Of a stretch of 64,000 bases of DNA, positions 33,974 through 44,962 are shown piece after piece; position 1 is the stretch's first letter; every line of letters begins with the position of its first letter. Where the stretch lies: positions 296,900 through 360,899 of the forward strand of contig NZ_JADPJH010000002.1 in assembly GCF_023073315.1 (NCBI RefSeq). Direction: 5' to 3'. A program made the position numbers and the translations under genes. The notes beneath the pieces were generated by a model. That model saw only the letters and a list, made by a program, of their open reading frames with translations, ran no database searches and was not told where the DNA came from. Origin of the DNA: Bradyrhizobium sp. 1. GTDB taxonomy: Bacteria; Pseudomonadota; Alphaproteobacteria; Rhizobiales; Xanthobacteraceae.

Positions 33974-34357
33974 TCAGTCGATGATCTTGACGACGCGGCG
34001 CGTGCGCGGCTCGACGATCACGCGGCGATCGTTCACGACCGCATAGCGGTATTCGGTGTAGTTCGGCACGGGCCGCAACACCACGGTCGGCGGCAGCGGC
34101 TCGCCGACCACGACGCGCTCCTGCACCACGACGGAGTCATCGCGCGGGATTCCGCCCAGGATCGCATTCGGGATTTCCAGGCCGGCGCCGACGGCCGCAC
34201 CGACGGTGCCGCCGACCATCGCCCCAACCGGGCCGCCGACGTCGCCGCCCGCGCGCGCGCCGTTCCTGGCGCCCTGTTCGGTCGTCGACTGGGCAAAGGC
34301 TGCGCTCGACGCCAGCAGCGACGCGGCAGCCAACGAAATCGCAAGACGGGTTTTCAT
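33974..34357 (-). CDS. DUF1236 family secreted protein
   Basis: A 127-residue protein with a signal peptide (MKTRLAISLAAASLLASSAA, cleaved after AFA), a Gly/Ala-rich region (VGGPVGAMVGGTVGAAVGAG) and a C-terminal DUF1236 stretch ending YRYAVVNDRRVIVEPRTRRV. The start at 34357 has GGAGAG seven bases upstream. DUF1236 proteins are common envelope proteins in Bradyrhizobium with no known function. Confidence 0.82.
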   Translation of the reverse strand: MKTRLAISLAAASLLASSAAFAQSTTEQGARNGARAGGDVGGPVGAMVGGTVGAAVGAGLEIPNAILGGIPRDDSVVVQERVVVGEPLPPTVVLRPVPNYTEYRYAVVNDRRVIVEPRTRRVVKIID

Positions 34358-34468
34358 GTCCACACTCTCCAGTATTGTTGTGCGCCTTCAACCGCGGAGG
34401 TGGACCATAGTTCCGGTTCCCGCGCGACGAAAGACGCAGCAAATCTGGAGAGTGTTACTGCGTAACAC

Positions 34469-35356
34469 TTATGCCGCGGCGATCTCGTGGCCGGCCATCA
34501 GTTCCAGCGCGCGCACCATCGCAGAATGGTCCCAGGCCTTGCCGCCATGCGCGGTGCAGGACGAGAACAATTGCTGCGCGACCGCCGTGCTCGGCAACGA
34601 CAGGCCGAGCGCACGCGCGCCTTCGAGCGCGAGGTTGAGATCCTTCTGGTGCAGCTCGATGCGGAAACCGGGATCGAAATTGCGCGTCACCATGCGTTCG
34701 CCATGAACTTCGAGAATGCGCGACGCGGCAAACCCGCCCATCAATGCCTTGCGCACCAGCGCGGGGTTCGCACCGGCCTTTGATGCAAACAGCAGCGCTT
34801 CGCTCACTGCCTCGATCGTCAGCGCGACAATGATCTGGTTGGCGACCTTCGTCGTCTGTCCATCGCCATTGGCGCCGACATGCGTGACGTTCTTGCCCAT
34901 CCTGTCGAAGATCGGCTTCATGGTGCCAAAGGCGCGCTCGGGGCCGCCGACCATGATGGTAAGGCTCGCAGCTTTCGCACCGACCTCCCCGCCTGACACC
35001 GGCGCGTCGAGATAATCGGCGCCGAGCGCCTCGATCTTCTTCGCAAACTCTTTCGTCGCGAGCGGCGAGATCGAGCTCATGTCGACGACGATCTTGCCCT
35101 TTGAGATTCCGGCCGCGACGCCATCCTTGCCGAACAGCACCGCTTCCACATGCGGTGTATCAGGCACCATGATGATGACGGCATCCGCCTCCTCCGCGAC
35201 CTCCTTGGCCGATTTACAGGCGATGCCGCCGGCCGTGATCAGCTCGTGGGCAACAGGCGCAACGTCATGCAGGAGAACACGATGGCCCGCGGCCAGAAGG
35301 TGGCCGGCCATCGGCCGTCCCATGGTGCCAAGTCCGATGAAGCCGATATCGATCAT
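34469..35356 (-). CDS. glxR: 2-hydroxy-3-oxopropionate (tartronate semialdehyde) reductase
   Basis: A 295-residue beta-hydroxyacid dehydrogenase with the N-terminal nucleotide site GFIGLGTMGRPMAGHLLAAG, the substrate motif DAPVSGGEVGAKAASLTIMV and the catalytic lysine in TKVANQIIVA. It reduces tartronate semialdehyde to D-glycerate. It is the last gene of gcl-hyi-glxR, 12 bases after hyi, which fixes the specific role. Confidence 0.93.
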   Translation of the reverse strand: MIDIGFIGLGTMGRPMAGHLLAAGHRVLLHDVAPVAHELITAGGIACKSAKEVAEEADAVIIMVPDTPHVEAVLFGKDGVAAGISKGKIVVDMSSISPLATKEFAKKIEALGADYLDAPVSGGEVGAKAASLTIMVGGPERAFGTMKPIFDRMGKNVTHVGANGDGQTTKVANQIIVALTIEAVSEALLFASKAGANPALVRKALMGGFAASRILEVHGERMVTRNFDPGFRIELHQKDLNLALEGARALGLSLPSTAVAQQLFSSCTAHGGKAWDHSAMVRALELMAGHEIAAA

Positions 35357-35368
35357 GTCCAGATTTCC

Positions 35369-36154
35369 TCAGGTCTCGAATGTCTGCGCGGCGTGCCAGG
35401 ACAGGCCTTCCAGCGTCGTGGTGCGCGGCTTGTATTCGCAGCCGACCCAGCCGCGATAGCCGATCGCGTCGAGATGGCGGAACAGGAAGGGATAGTTGAT
35501 CTCGCCCGTACCCGGCTCGTGGCGGCCGGGATTGTCGGCGAGCTGGATGTGCGCGATCTCTGGCAGATATTCCTGCATGGTGCGGGCGAGATCGCCCTCC
35601 ATGATCTGCATGTGATAGATGTCGTACTGGATGAACAGATTGTTCGACCGCACCTCGGAGATCAACTGCACCGCCTGCTCGGTGCCGTTGAGGTGGAAGC
35701 CGGGAATGTCGAGCGTGTTGATCGGCTCGACCAGCAGCTTGATGTTCTCGCGCGCCAGCGTCGAGGCGGCGAAGCGCAAATTTCCGACCAGCGTCTCGTT
35801 GAGCTCGCGCGGATCGGCATCGACAGGTGCGATGCCGACGAGGCAGTTGAGCTGCTCGCAATCGAGCGCCTTGGCGTAGTCGATGGCGCGGAACACGCCA
35901 TCGCGGAATTCGGCGGTACGATCGGGCAGGATCGCGATGCCGCGTTCACCGGCAGCCCAATTGCCTGCGGGGAGATTGTGCAGCACCTGCGTCAGCCCGT
36001 GGGCCTTGAGCTGCTCGCGCAAAAGCACCTTGTCGAAATCATAGGGGAAGAGATACTCGACCCCGGCAAAGCCTGCCGCTTTCGCCGCTGCGAAGCGGTC
36101 GATGAACGGCATCTCGTTGAAGAGCATGGTGAGGTTGGCGGCGAATTTCGGCAT
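35369..36154 (-). CDS. hyi: hydroxypyruvate isomerase
   Basis: A 261-residue TIM-barrel enzyme of the AP-endonuclease 2/xylose isomerase-like group. It starts KFAANLTMLFNEMPFIDRFA and carries the metal-binding glutamates in LLVEPINT and in the GTGEINYPFLF region. It interconverts hydroxypyruvate and tartronate semialdehyde. It lies between gcl and glxR with 12-base gaps on both sides, the standard glyoxylate operon. Confidence 0.93.
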   Translation of the reverse strand: MPKFAANLTMLFNEMPFIDRFAAAKAAGFAGVEYLFPYDFDKVLLREQLKAHGLTQVLHNLPAGNWAAGERGIAILPDRTAEFRDGVFRAIDYAKALDCEQLNCLVGIAPVDADPRELNETLVGNLRFAASTLARENIKLLVEPINTLDIPGFHLNGTEQAVQLISEVRSNNLFIQYDIYHMQIMEGDLARTMQEYLPEIAHIQLADNPGRHEPGTGEINYPFLFRHLDAIGYRGWVGCEYKPRTTTLEGLSWHAAQTFET

Positions 36155-36166
36155 GATGCTGTCCCC

Positions 36167-37957
<1,791 letters not shown>

Positions 37958-38012
37958 ATCGGACCTCGCTTAGGTGGTGTCAGCGAGCGAGATCATCGGG
38001 TGTGCAAGATGC

Positions 38013-38069
38013 GATCTCAACGAGATCGATTTTATTTTCCACGATGCGGCAGCCGCGGAAAAATCGTGG
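38013..38069. promoter_or_regulatory. two inverted repeats upstream of gcl
   Basis: GATCTC-AAC-GAGATC (38013-38027) and CCACGAT (38039-38045) with ATCGTGG (38063-38069) lie in the 151-base gap between ade and gcl. They are 56-112 bases upstream of the gcl start. They could be operators for the gcl operon. The oxalate operator TGGYAT-N5-ATRCCA is absent here. Confidence 0.3.
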
Positions 38070-38108
38070 GCGTCTCAAGCAGTTAGATCGAGATATGCGT
38101 GAAAGCGC

Positions 38109-39911
38109 TCACTCGAACAGCGGCGTCAGTTCCATCTGCGGCACCAGCACAAGGCCCTTGTCGGTGATGCGAATTTCCGGAATGACCGATAGCGGAATCA
38201 GATTGAAGCCCATGTAGGGGATGGTGCAGCCGGCCTCCGTCCACTCCTTCTTCAGTACCTTGACCTCTTCAGCCACTTCGGTGACGCGCTTGTCAGACAA
38301 GAGGCCCGCGATCGGCAGCGGGATCAGTGCCCTCACCTCGCCGTCGGCGACGACGCAGACACCGCCCTGCTGCTCCTTGATGGCGGCGATAGCCACCTGC
38401 ATGTCGGGCTCGTTGATGCCGGCGACGATGATGTTGTGGCTGTCGTGGCCGACGCTGGAGGCGACCGCGCCGCGCTTCAGGCCGAAATCCTTGAGCAGGC
38501 CGTAGGCGACGTTGCCGGCCGACTTGCCGTGGCGCTCGACCACCGTGACGAAACAGAGGCCGTAGCGCTCAAACAGCGACGGCCAGTCCTTGGCCGGTTC
38601 GATCGCGACCTTCTCGTGGATCAGTGTGATGCCGGGCAGCGCAGTCTTGATCGCGTTGACGGTGCAGGCCTTCGCCGGCAGTTCCGGCGTCAGCTTCACC
38701 TTTTCAGGCAACTTCACCGTTGCGTAGGCTGCCTTCGGGTATTGATAGCGTTGCGACAATGCCTGATCGAGACGTGGCGTGATCTTGCGGTTCTCGACCA
38801 CCAGCTCGCCGCCATACCAGGTGCTTTGCGGCTTGAGATTGTCGTCCATCAACACGAGATCGGCACGGCGGCCGCCGCCGAGACCCCCGATGTCGCCGTC
38901 CATGTTGAAGCGCGTGGCGCCATGCAGCGAGCCCATCGACCAGGCCTGCTCCGGCGACATCCCCGCCTTCACGGCTTCGCGCACCACCCAGTCGAGGCCG
39001 AACAGGAGCAAATCGTCGGCGTCGCGGTCATCCGTGCACACGGCCGTGCGCTTGTGCGAGGCCCCTAGCTCGGTGATCGTGCGGATCGCCTGCGGCAGTG
39101 AATGCCAGGGCGTGGTCGGCGGTCCCCCGCGCAGGAAGACCCAGACGCCGGCGTCGAGCAGGTCGTCAGCGATGTCGCGGTCGATCGCTTCATGGGTGTC
39201 GGTGACGCCGGACGCCGCATAGGCCGCGACGAATTCGCGGCCGTAGACGTGGCCGGACACCGGACGGCCGCGCTTCAACGCGGCCGCCAGGATCGCATGG
39301 CTGCGCTCGTCGCCCAGTGTCACGGGCACAAAATCCATCTTCTCGCCGAGCCCTACGGCTTCGGGCCAGCGGTCGAACAGGCCGGCGATCTTGTCCGGCG
39401 TGAGATCGCCGCCGGCCGTCTCCAGCGACGCCGAAGTCGCCGGAACCGTGCTCGGCACGGTCAGGAAGATCGAGAGCGGCGCCTCGCGCGCGTCCTCCAG
39501 CATCGCCTCGACGCCGGCGACGTCCATGACGTTGCCGATCTCGTGGCTGTCGCAGAAGATCGTGGTGGTGCCGTTCAGCAGCGCTGCCTCGGCATAGGCG
39601 CAGGCCGTCACCATCGAGGATTCGATGTGGATGTGCGGATCGACGAGGCCCGGCGCAATGATCCCGCCCGCGGCGTCATAAACCGCGACGTCGCTCCACA
39701 CTTTTTTCGCCGCACCGGCCGGCTTCACCGCCGCGATACGGCCACCGGTGATCCAGACCTCCCGTCCCGGGTGGATGCGCTCCGAATAGGTCGAGAGCAC
39801 CCGGGCTCCCGTGACGACGAGATCCGGCGCGACGCGCGCGGAGGCGACATCGGCCAGACGCCGGGTCATCGCGTGCAGCGGTGCGACGGTGAAGCGGGTA
39901 AGTCTGGTCAT
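38109..39911 (-). CDS. ade: adenine deaminase
   Basis: A 600-residue amidohydrolase. The metal site [16 protein letters not shown], the GHVYGRE region and the [20 protein letters not shown] segment are characteristic of Ade. It converts adenine to hypoxanthine and ammonia. It stands alone, upstream of gcl on the same strand with a 151-base gap, so it may be a separate transcription unit. Confidence 0.93.
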   Translation of the reverse strand: MTRLTRFTVAPLHAMTRRLADVASARVAPDLVVTGARVLSTYSERIHPGREVWITGGRIAAVKPAGAAKKVWSDVAVYDAAGGIIAPGLVDPHIHIESSMVTACAYAEAALLNGTTTIFCDSHEIGNVMDVAGVEAMLEDAREAPLSIFLTVPSTVPATSASLETAGGDLTPDKIAGLFDRWPEAVGLGEKMDFVPVTLGDERSHAILAAALKRGRPVSGHVYGREFVAAYAASGVTDTHEAIDRDIADDLLDAGVWVFLRGGPPTTPWHSLPQAIRTITELGASHKRTAVCTDDRDADDLLLFGLDWVVREAVKAGMSPEQAWSMGSLHGATRFNMDGDIGGLGGGRRADLVLMDDNLKPQSTWYGGELVVENRKITPRLDQALSQRYQYPKAAYATVKLPEKVKLTPELPAKACTVNAIKTALPGITLIHEKVAIEPAKDWPSLFERYGLCFVTVVERHGKSAGNVAYGLLKDFGLKRGAVASSVGHDSHNIIVAGINEPDMQVAIAAIKEQQGGVCVVADGEVRALIPLPIAGLLSDKRVTEVAEEVKVLKKEWTEAGCTIPYMGFNLIPLSVIPEIRITDKGLVLVPQMELTPLFE

Positions 39912-39996
39912 CGGAACCCTCGCATGGCGTTACGGCCGCGCGATGGTTACGCCCTGCACCAAGCCGGGCAAGCTCAAATATAACGGCAGGCCCTGC

Positions 39997-40797
39997 CTAC
40001 GCCTTGGGCGCCGAACCGCCTGCCGTCCCCGGCCTTGCAGGTCTGCGCGGGTTCCGCCGTCTCGGCGGTGCTGCGGCAGCAGGCTTGACCCGTATCCGGA
40101 TCGACCGGCCCTTCGATTCATCGATGTCGAACGAATTCGTCTTTCGCACGAGATCGCTCAGCTTGCGGGAGCCGTAGGTTCTCGAATCGAAATCAGGGGC
40201 GAGGTTGGTAAGCCCTTTTCCGACTTCCCCGAGAGAAACCCATCCATCCTCGCTCTCCATCTGGGTAATGACCTTCTTGATGATGGGCGTGGCGGCATCG
40301 GGTGGCTGAAGCGACGTCGATCTCGAAGCGGCGTCCTGGGTGTTCGCCGGGACGGCAAGCAGGTTCTCCGTGTAAACGAACCTTCGGCAGGCCTGCCGAA
40401 AGCTTTCCGGTGTCTTCTGCTCGCCGAACCCAAAGACATCGATGCCCTGCTCCCGGATGCGGGCGGCCAGACGGGTAAAGTCGCTGTCAGATGAGACGAG
40501 GCAGAAGCCATCGAACCGGCCGCTGTGAAGCAGGTCCATGGCGTCGATGACCAGGGTGATGTCGGACGCATTCTTTCCCGTCGTATAGGCGAACTGCTGC
40601 TGCGGGATGATGGCGTGTTTCGACAGGATGTCGGCCCAGCCCCTCGATCGCGCATTGGAGAAGTCACCGTAGATGCGGCGGACGCTGGCCTCGCCGATCT
40701 TGGCAATCTCCTCGAACAATCCATCCGCGATCTTTGCGGAAGCGTTGTCGGCATCGATCAGGACGGCGAGACGGGGCGAGCGAAGTTCCGACGGCAT
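39997..40797 (-). CDS. NYN domain protein with C-terminal OST-HTH/LOTUS-like domain
   Basis: A 266-residue protein. The N-terminal NYN (LabA/DUF88, PIN-like nuclease) domain shows acidic residues in LAVLIDADNAS, GKNASDITLVIDAMDLL and LVSSDSDFTRLAARIREQG. A linker leads to a LOTUS-like winged helix (about residues 165-225; WVSLGEVGKGLTNLAPDFD) and a basic, Pro/Arg-rich tail (PPRRRNPRRPARPG) suited to nucleic acid binding. Probable RNA-binding or RNA-cleaving protein; cellular role unknown. Confidence 0.88.
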   Translation of the reverse strand: MPSELRSPRLAVLIDADNASAKIADGLFEEIAKIGEASVRRIYGDFSNARSRGWADILSKHAIIPQQQFAYTTGKNASDITLVIDAMDLLHSGRFDGFCLVSSDSDFTRLAARIREQGIDVFGFGEQKTPESFRQACRRFVYTENLLAVPANTQDAASRSTSLQPPDAATPIIKKVITQMESEDGWVSLGEVGKGLTNLAPDFDSRTYGSRKLSDLVRKTNSFDIDESKGRSIRIRVKPAAAAPPRRRNPRRPARPGTAGGSAPKA

Positions 40798-40851
40798 GAC
40801 GTTTCCTCTACCAGATGGACGCAGCCTTCAAGGACGCGCGCGCCGGGACGG

Positions 40852-42354
40852 TTAGTCCTCGTTCGCCTTGAAGCGTCCCATCCCCTTCAGCACGAATGGG
40901 GCCAGCAGCGCAACCAGTGCGAGGCCGAGCAGTGTCGCCGAGATCGGGCTCTGCAGCAGCGTCATGGGATCGCCGAGGCTGATCGCGAGCGCGCGGCGCA
41001 ACTGGGCCTCGGCGATCGGGCCGAGGATCAGGCCGACGACGACGGGTGCGATCGGAAAATCAAACCGGCGCATCAGGAAGCCGAGCACGCCGAAACCGGC
41101 CAGCATCGACAATTCGACCACCGACGGCTTTGCGGCGATGGTGCCCATGGTCGCGAACACGAGGATGCCGGCATAGAGCCAGGGCTGCGGGATCGCGAGC
41201 AGCCGCACCCACAACCCAACCAGCGGCAGGTTGAGGACCAGCAGCATGCAATTGGCGATGAAGAGGCTGGCGATCAGGCCCCAGACGAGGTCAGGCCGCT
41301 CGGCGAACAGCAGCGGCCCCGGGTTGAGGCCGTATTGCTGGAAGCCCGCCAGCATCATCGCGGCCGTTGCCGAGGTCGGCAATCCCAGCGTCAGCAGCGG
41401 CACCAGCGTTCCGGCGGCAGAGGCATTGTTGGCGGCTTCAGGTCCCGCCACGCCTTCGATCGCGCCCTTGCCGAATTCTTCCGGGTATTTTGTGAGCCGC
41501 TTCTCGGTCGAATAAGAGAGGAAGGTCGGAATCTCCGCGCCGCCCGCCGGCAGCGCGCCGATCGGGAAGCCGAACATGGTGCCGCGCAGCCACGGCTTCC
41601 ACGACCGCTTCCAGTCTTCCTTGGTCATCCACAGCGAGCCGCGCACCGGCTCGAGCTTCTCTTCGGTGTGGTGGCGGCGCGATGCGACGTAGAGCGCCTC
41701 GCCCACCGCGAACAGTCCGACCGCAAGCGTCGTCACCTCGACGCCGTCGAGCAGCTCGGGGACGCCGAACGCAAGCCGCGCCTGACCGGTCAGCTTGTCG
41801 ATGCCGACGAGGCCGAGCGTCAGGCCGATGAACAGGCTGGTCAGGCCGCGGATCGGGGAATCGCCGAAGGTCGCCGACACCGTGACGAAGGCGACGCACA
41901 TCAGCGCGAAGTAATCCTCAGGCCCGAAGCGCACGGCGAAATCGACCAGCCATGGCGCGAGGAATGCGAGCCCGATGGTGGCGATGGTGCCGGCCACGAA
42001 GGAGCCAATCGCGGAGGTCGCGAGCGCGGGCCCGCCGCGGCCTGCCTTGGCCATCTTGTTGCCTTCGAGCGCGGTCGCCATCGAGGCGCTCTCGCCGGGC
42101 GTGTTGATCAGGATCGCGGTGGTGGAGCCACCATACATGCCGCCATAATAGATGCCGGCGAACATGATTAGCGAGCCGCCGGGATCGAGCTTGTAGGTGA
42201 CAGGCAGCAGCAGCGCGACCGTCAGCGCCGGGCCGATGCCGGGCAACACGCCCACGGCCGTGCCGAGGAACACGCCGATCAGCGCGTACAGCAGGTTCAT
42301 TGGCTGGACGGCGACCGCCATGCCGTGGGCCAGCGCCGCAAAAGTGTCCATCAC
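40852..42354 (-). CDS. tctA: tripartite tricarboxylate transporter large membrane subunit TctA
   Basis: A 500-residue protein with about twelve membrane segments and TctA signatures [41 protein letters not shown] and [14 protein letters not shown]. It is the transport channel of a solute-binding-protein-dependent secondary carrier for carboxylates. It overlaps tctB by 4 bases. The family is much expanded in Bradyrhizobium and related genera, with varied substrates. Confidence 0.94.
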   Translation of the reverse strand: MMDTFAALAHGMAVAVQPMNLLYALIGVFLGTAVGVLPGIGPALTVALLLPVTYKLDPGGSLIMFAGIYYGGMYGGSTTAILINTPGESASMATALEGNKMAKAGRGGPALATSAIGSFVAGTIATIGLAFLAPWLVDFAVRFGPEDYFALMCVAFVTVSATFGDSPIRGLTSLFIGLTLGLVGIDKLTGQARLAFGVPELLDGVEVTTLAVGLFAVGEALYVASRRHHTEEKLEPVRGSLWMTKEDWKRSWKPWLRGTMFGFPIGALPAGGAEIPTFLSYSTEKRLTKYPEEFGKGAIEGVAGPEAANNASAAGTLVPLLTLGLPTSATAAMMLAGFQQYGLNPGPLLFAERPDLVWGLIASLFIANCMLLVLNLPLVGLWVRLLAIPQPWLYAGILVFATMGTIAAKPSVVELSMLAGFGVLGFLMRRFDFPIAPVVVGLILGPIAEAQLRRALAISLGDPMTLLQSPISATLLGLALVALLAPFVLKGMGRFKANED

Positions 42355-42848
42355 AGCAGTCGCTCCAGCGGGCCGGTCGGAAGGCTTAGCGTCAACAAGC
42401 GGTCGAACGCGAGATAGATGAGAGTGGACATCACGAGGGCGATGACGCTGTCGACGACGATGGCGCGGCGTCCGAACGCCGCCGACGTCGTCACGAACAG
42501 CGCCGACGTCGCCATGATGAAGCCGCCGCCGAAGCCGATGATGGCGATCAGCAAGGCAAGACCGATGAGGATCAGAACCACCGGCACGGGATCGGCACTC
42601 TCGCGCGCCGGCAAATTACCGCGTAGCGCGTCAACAAAATTGCCGATCGCGAGCAGCGCGAGGCCACAGGCGATCACGACCGGCATCGCCTCCGGCCCCA
42701 TCCCGTACATCGAAGTGGATTGCAGTCCGCGCGCGTCCCACACCAGCACCGCGGCGATGGCTGCGAGCAATGCGGCGATGACGATGCCGGCGCGATCGAC
42801 GCGCCGCGGCGGCTGGACGGGGTCGCCAGACGCGTGATCTTGGGTCAT
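42351..42848 (-). CDS. tctB: tripartite tricarboxylate transporter small membrane subunit TctB
   Basis: A 165-residue protein with four hydrophobic segments in the TctB arrangement ([40 protein letters not shown]). It overlaps tctA and tctC by 4 bases each, so the three subunits are translationally coupled. Confidence 0.9.
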   Translation of the reverse strand: MTQDHASGDPVQPPRRVDRAGIVIAALLAAIAAVLVWDARGLQSTSMYGMGPEAMPVVIACGLALLAIGNFVDALRGNLPARESADPVPVVLILIGLALLIAIIGFGGGFIMATSALFVTTSAAFGRRAIVVDSVIALVMSTLIYLAFDRLLTLSLPTGPLERLL

Positions 42849-43813
42849 GATTTGACCAGGCCAACCGATTTCAGCACGTCAGTGACGCGCACTGTTTCCT
42901 TCTTCAGGAAGTCGGTGAAGGCATCCCCGCCGAGATAAGCATCTTCCCAGCCCTTCTGCTTGAGAATCTCCTTCCAGGCGTCCGACTTCACCATCTTCTC
43001 GACTGCATCGCTCAAGGTCTTGCGCTGCTCTGGCGTGATGCCGGGAGGCGCGACCACCGAACGCCAGTTGGCGATCACGAGGTCGATGCCCTGCTCTTTG
43101 AAGGTCGGGATGTCGCTGCCCGGGATGCGCTTCTCCGAGGTCACGCCGATCGCCCGCAATTTGCCGGACTTGATCTGCCCGTCATATTCGCTCAACCCCG
43201 AAATGCCCGCGGTGACCTTGCCGCCAAGAATGGCGGCGAGCGACTCGCCGCCGCCGGAGAACGGGATGTAGTTGATCTTCTTCGCGTCGGCGCCGACGGC
43301 GCCCGCGAACAACGCGGCCATCACATGATCGACGCCACCGGCCGAACCGCCGGCGAAGGTGACCTTGGCGATATCGGCCTTCACCGCGGCGGCCAGATCC
43401 TGCGCCGTCTTGATCGGCGAGTTCGCGGGCACCACGATCACCTGGATTTCCTCGGTGAGGCGGGCGATCGGCGTCACCTGCTCGAGGGTGACAGGCGACT
43501 TGTTCATGGCGAGTGCGCCCACCATGACGAAGCCGTTGACCATCAGCTGGTTGCCGTCGCCCTTGGCGCTGTTGACGAACTGCGCAATGCCGACGCTGCC
43601 GCCTGCGCCGGGAACGTTGACGACCTGCACGCTGCGCGCGACGGCGGAGGCGACCAGCGCCTGCTGCATCGAGCGCGCGGTCTGATCCCAGCCACCGCCC
43701 GGAGCCGCCGGCGCCATCAGCTTGAGCTCAAGCTGCTGGGCGACGGCTGGCGTCGCCGCAGCGAGGGTCAGCGTGACGGCTGCGCCGACAAGGCGCGCGG
43801 AAAATCGAAACAT
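42845..43813 (-). CDS. tctC: tripartite tricarboxylate transporter binding protein TctC family
   Basis: A 322-residue periplasmic protein. The signal peptide (ARLVGAAVTLTLAAATPAVA) precedes a Bug/TctC fold with PAAPGGGWDQTARSMQQAL and VVNVPGAGGSVGIAQFVNSA, the ligand-loop regions. The ATG at 43813 has CTGGAG upstream and gives a clean signal peptide; earlier in-frame ATGs do not. It is the first gene of tctCBA. Ligand unknown, most likely a carboxylate. Confidence 0.93.
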   Translation of the reverse strand: MFRFSARLVGAAVTLTLAAATPAVAQQLELKLMAPAAPGGGWDQTARSMQQALVASAVARSVQVVNVPGAGGSVGIAQFVNSAKGDGNQLMVNGFVMVGALAMNKSPVTLEQVTPIARLTEEIQVIVVPANSPIKTAQDLAAAVKADIAKVTFAGGSAGGVDHVMAALFAGAVGADAKKINYIPFSGGGESLAAILGGKVTAGISGLSEYDGQIKSGKLRAIGVTSEKRIPGSDIPTFKEQGIDLVIANWRSVVAPPGITPEQRKTLSDAVEKMVKSDAWKEILKQKGWEDAYLGGDAFTDFLKKETVRVTDVLKSVGLVKS

Positions 43814-43867
43814 GAGGGCATTCTCCAGGCTCGTGCGGACGTTGTTGATGTTTTGCCGCATCGTGTC

Positions 43868-43891
43868 GTTTGGTCGCATATCAGCCAAAAC
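43868..43891. promoter_or_regulatory. inverted repeat upstream of tctC, possible IclR operator
   Basis: GTTTGG and CCAAAAC arms enclose 11 bases in the gap between the iclR-type gene and tctC, about 55 bases upstream of the tctC start. A single imperfect dyad, so weak evidence. Confidence 0.28.
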
Positions 43892-43927
43892 GGCCAATGC
43901 TGTCCAGCGACGGCACCTAGTTCCCCG

Positions 43928-44770
43928 TTAGCCAGAATTCGGCATCACTCCGCCGAGTGCGCGCGTCAACTCGCCGGCGACATCGCGCACAATTTGCCCG
44001 ATTTCCGGCAATCTCTCATCGGTCAGACGGCTGGTCATGCCCGAGACGGAGATCGCCGCGAGCGGCTCGGCGCAGTCGTTGTAGACAACTGCGGCAATAC
44101 AACGCAGGCCCATGGAGGCCTCTTCGTCGTCGATCGCAAAACCCTGTTTGCGGATCGTCGCGAGCTCCTTGAAGAGATCGCCCGGCCGCACGATCGATTT
44201 CTCGGTCAGGCGGGGCATGCCGTGATGGCGTATGACCGCTCCGACGTCGTCATCCGAATAGGTCGCGAGCACCGCCTTGCCGACGCCAGAAGTCACCATG
44301 GCCACACGGCCGCCGACCTGGGTCAGCGAGCGCATGATCTCGCGGCTCTCCATGCGGGTGAGCACGATGATGTATTCGTCGTCGACCACGGCGAGGTTGG
44401 CGGTCTCGCGGGTGAGATCGCGCAGCTTGCGGAGGTATGGAATCGCCTGCGTGGAGAAATTGCGCCGCCGCGCGAAGCTGGCGCCGACCGTGAAGCTGCG
44501 CACGCCGACATGCCATTTGGATGCGGCGCGGTCGAACTGCACGAAGCGGCGGCTCTCCAGCGTTGCCAGCAGCCGGTGCACAGTGGAGGCCGACAGGCCG
44601 GTGCGAACCGCGAGATCGCTGAGGCGATAGCCTTCGTCGTCTTCTGCCAATGTCTCGAGGATCGACAGCGCGCGGTCGACGGACTGCACACCGCCGTCAC
44701 GCGCGTCGTGGTCAGCCTCCGATGGCGATCGGGGCTCGAGCGATTTGCGCCGGATCACGTTCTTGCTCAT
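43928..44770 (-). CDS. IclR family transcriptional regulator
   Basis: A 280-residue regulator with the N-terminal winged helix (QSVDRALSILETLAED; LSDLAVRTGLSASTVHRLL) and the C-terminal effector-binding domain ending GMTSRLTDERLPEIGQIVRD. The ATG at 44770 is chosen; 44782 is also possible. It is upstream of and co-directional with tctCBA, 114 bases apart, and is likely its regulator. Confidence 0.9.
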   Translation of the reverse strand: MSKNVIRRKSLEPRSPSEADHDARDGGVQSVDRALSILETLAEDDEGYRLSDLAVRTGLSASTVHRLLATLESRRFVQFDRAASKWHVGVRSFTVGASFARRRNFSTQAIPYLRKLRDLTRETANLAVVDDEYIIVLTRMESREIMRSLTQVGGRVAMVTSGVGKAVLATYSDDDVGAVIRHHGMPRLTEKSIVRPGDLFKELATIRKQGFAIDDEEASMGLRCIAAVVYNDCAEPLAAISVSGMTSRLTDERLPEIGQIVRDVAGELTRALGGVMPNSG

Positions 44771-44810
44771 CGCGACCTGCATTGCCAATCGGACAAGACG
44801 CGAGCCGCCT

Positions 44811-44950
44811 CTTCTCCCTCGCCCCGTTCTTACGGGGAGAGGGTCGGTGTGAGGGGCTATCCGCAAATAAGGTGAGAGACGGACTCGCGGAGAGCCCCCT
44901 CACCCGAATTGCTTCGCAATTCGACCTCTCCCCGCACGCGGGGAGAGGTG
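44811..44950. repeat. intergenic palindromic repeat, copy C (diverged)
   Basis: CTCCCTCGCCCCGTTCTTAC through GGGGAGAGGG at the left forms one hairpin. GACCTCTCCCCGCACGCGGG through AGAGGT at the right forms another. GTGAGGGG and CCCCTCAC also pair across the middle. Same architecture as copies at 9994 and 20698. It separates two minus-strand genes. Confidence 0.65.
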
Positions 44951-44962
44951 AACGTCAACGTC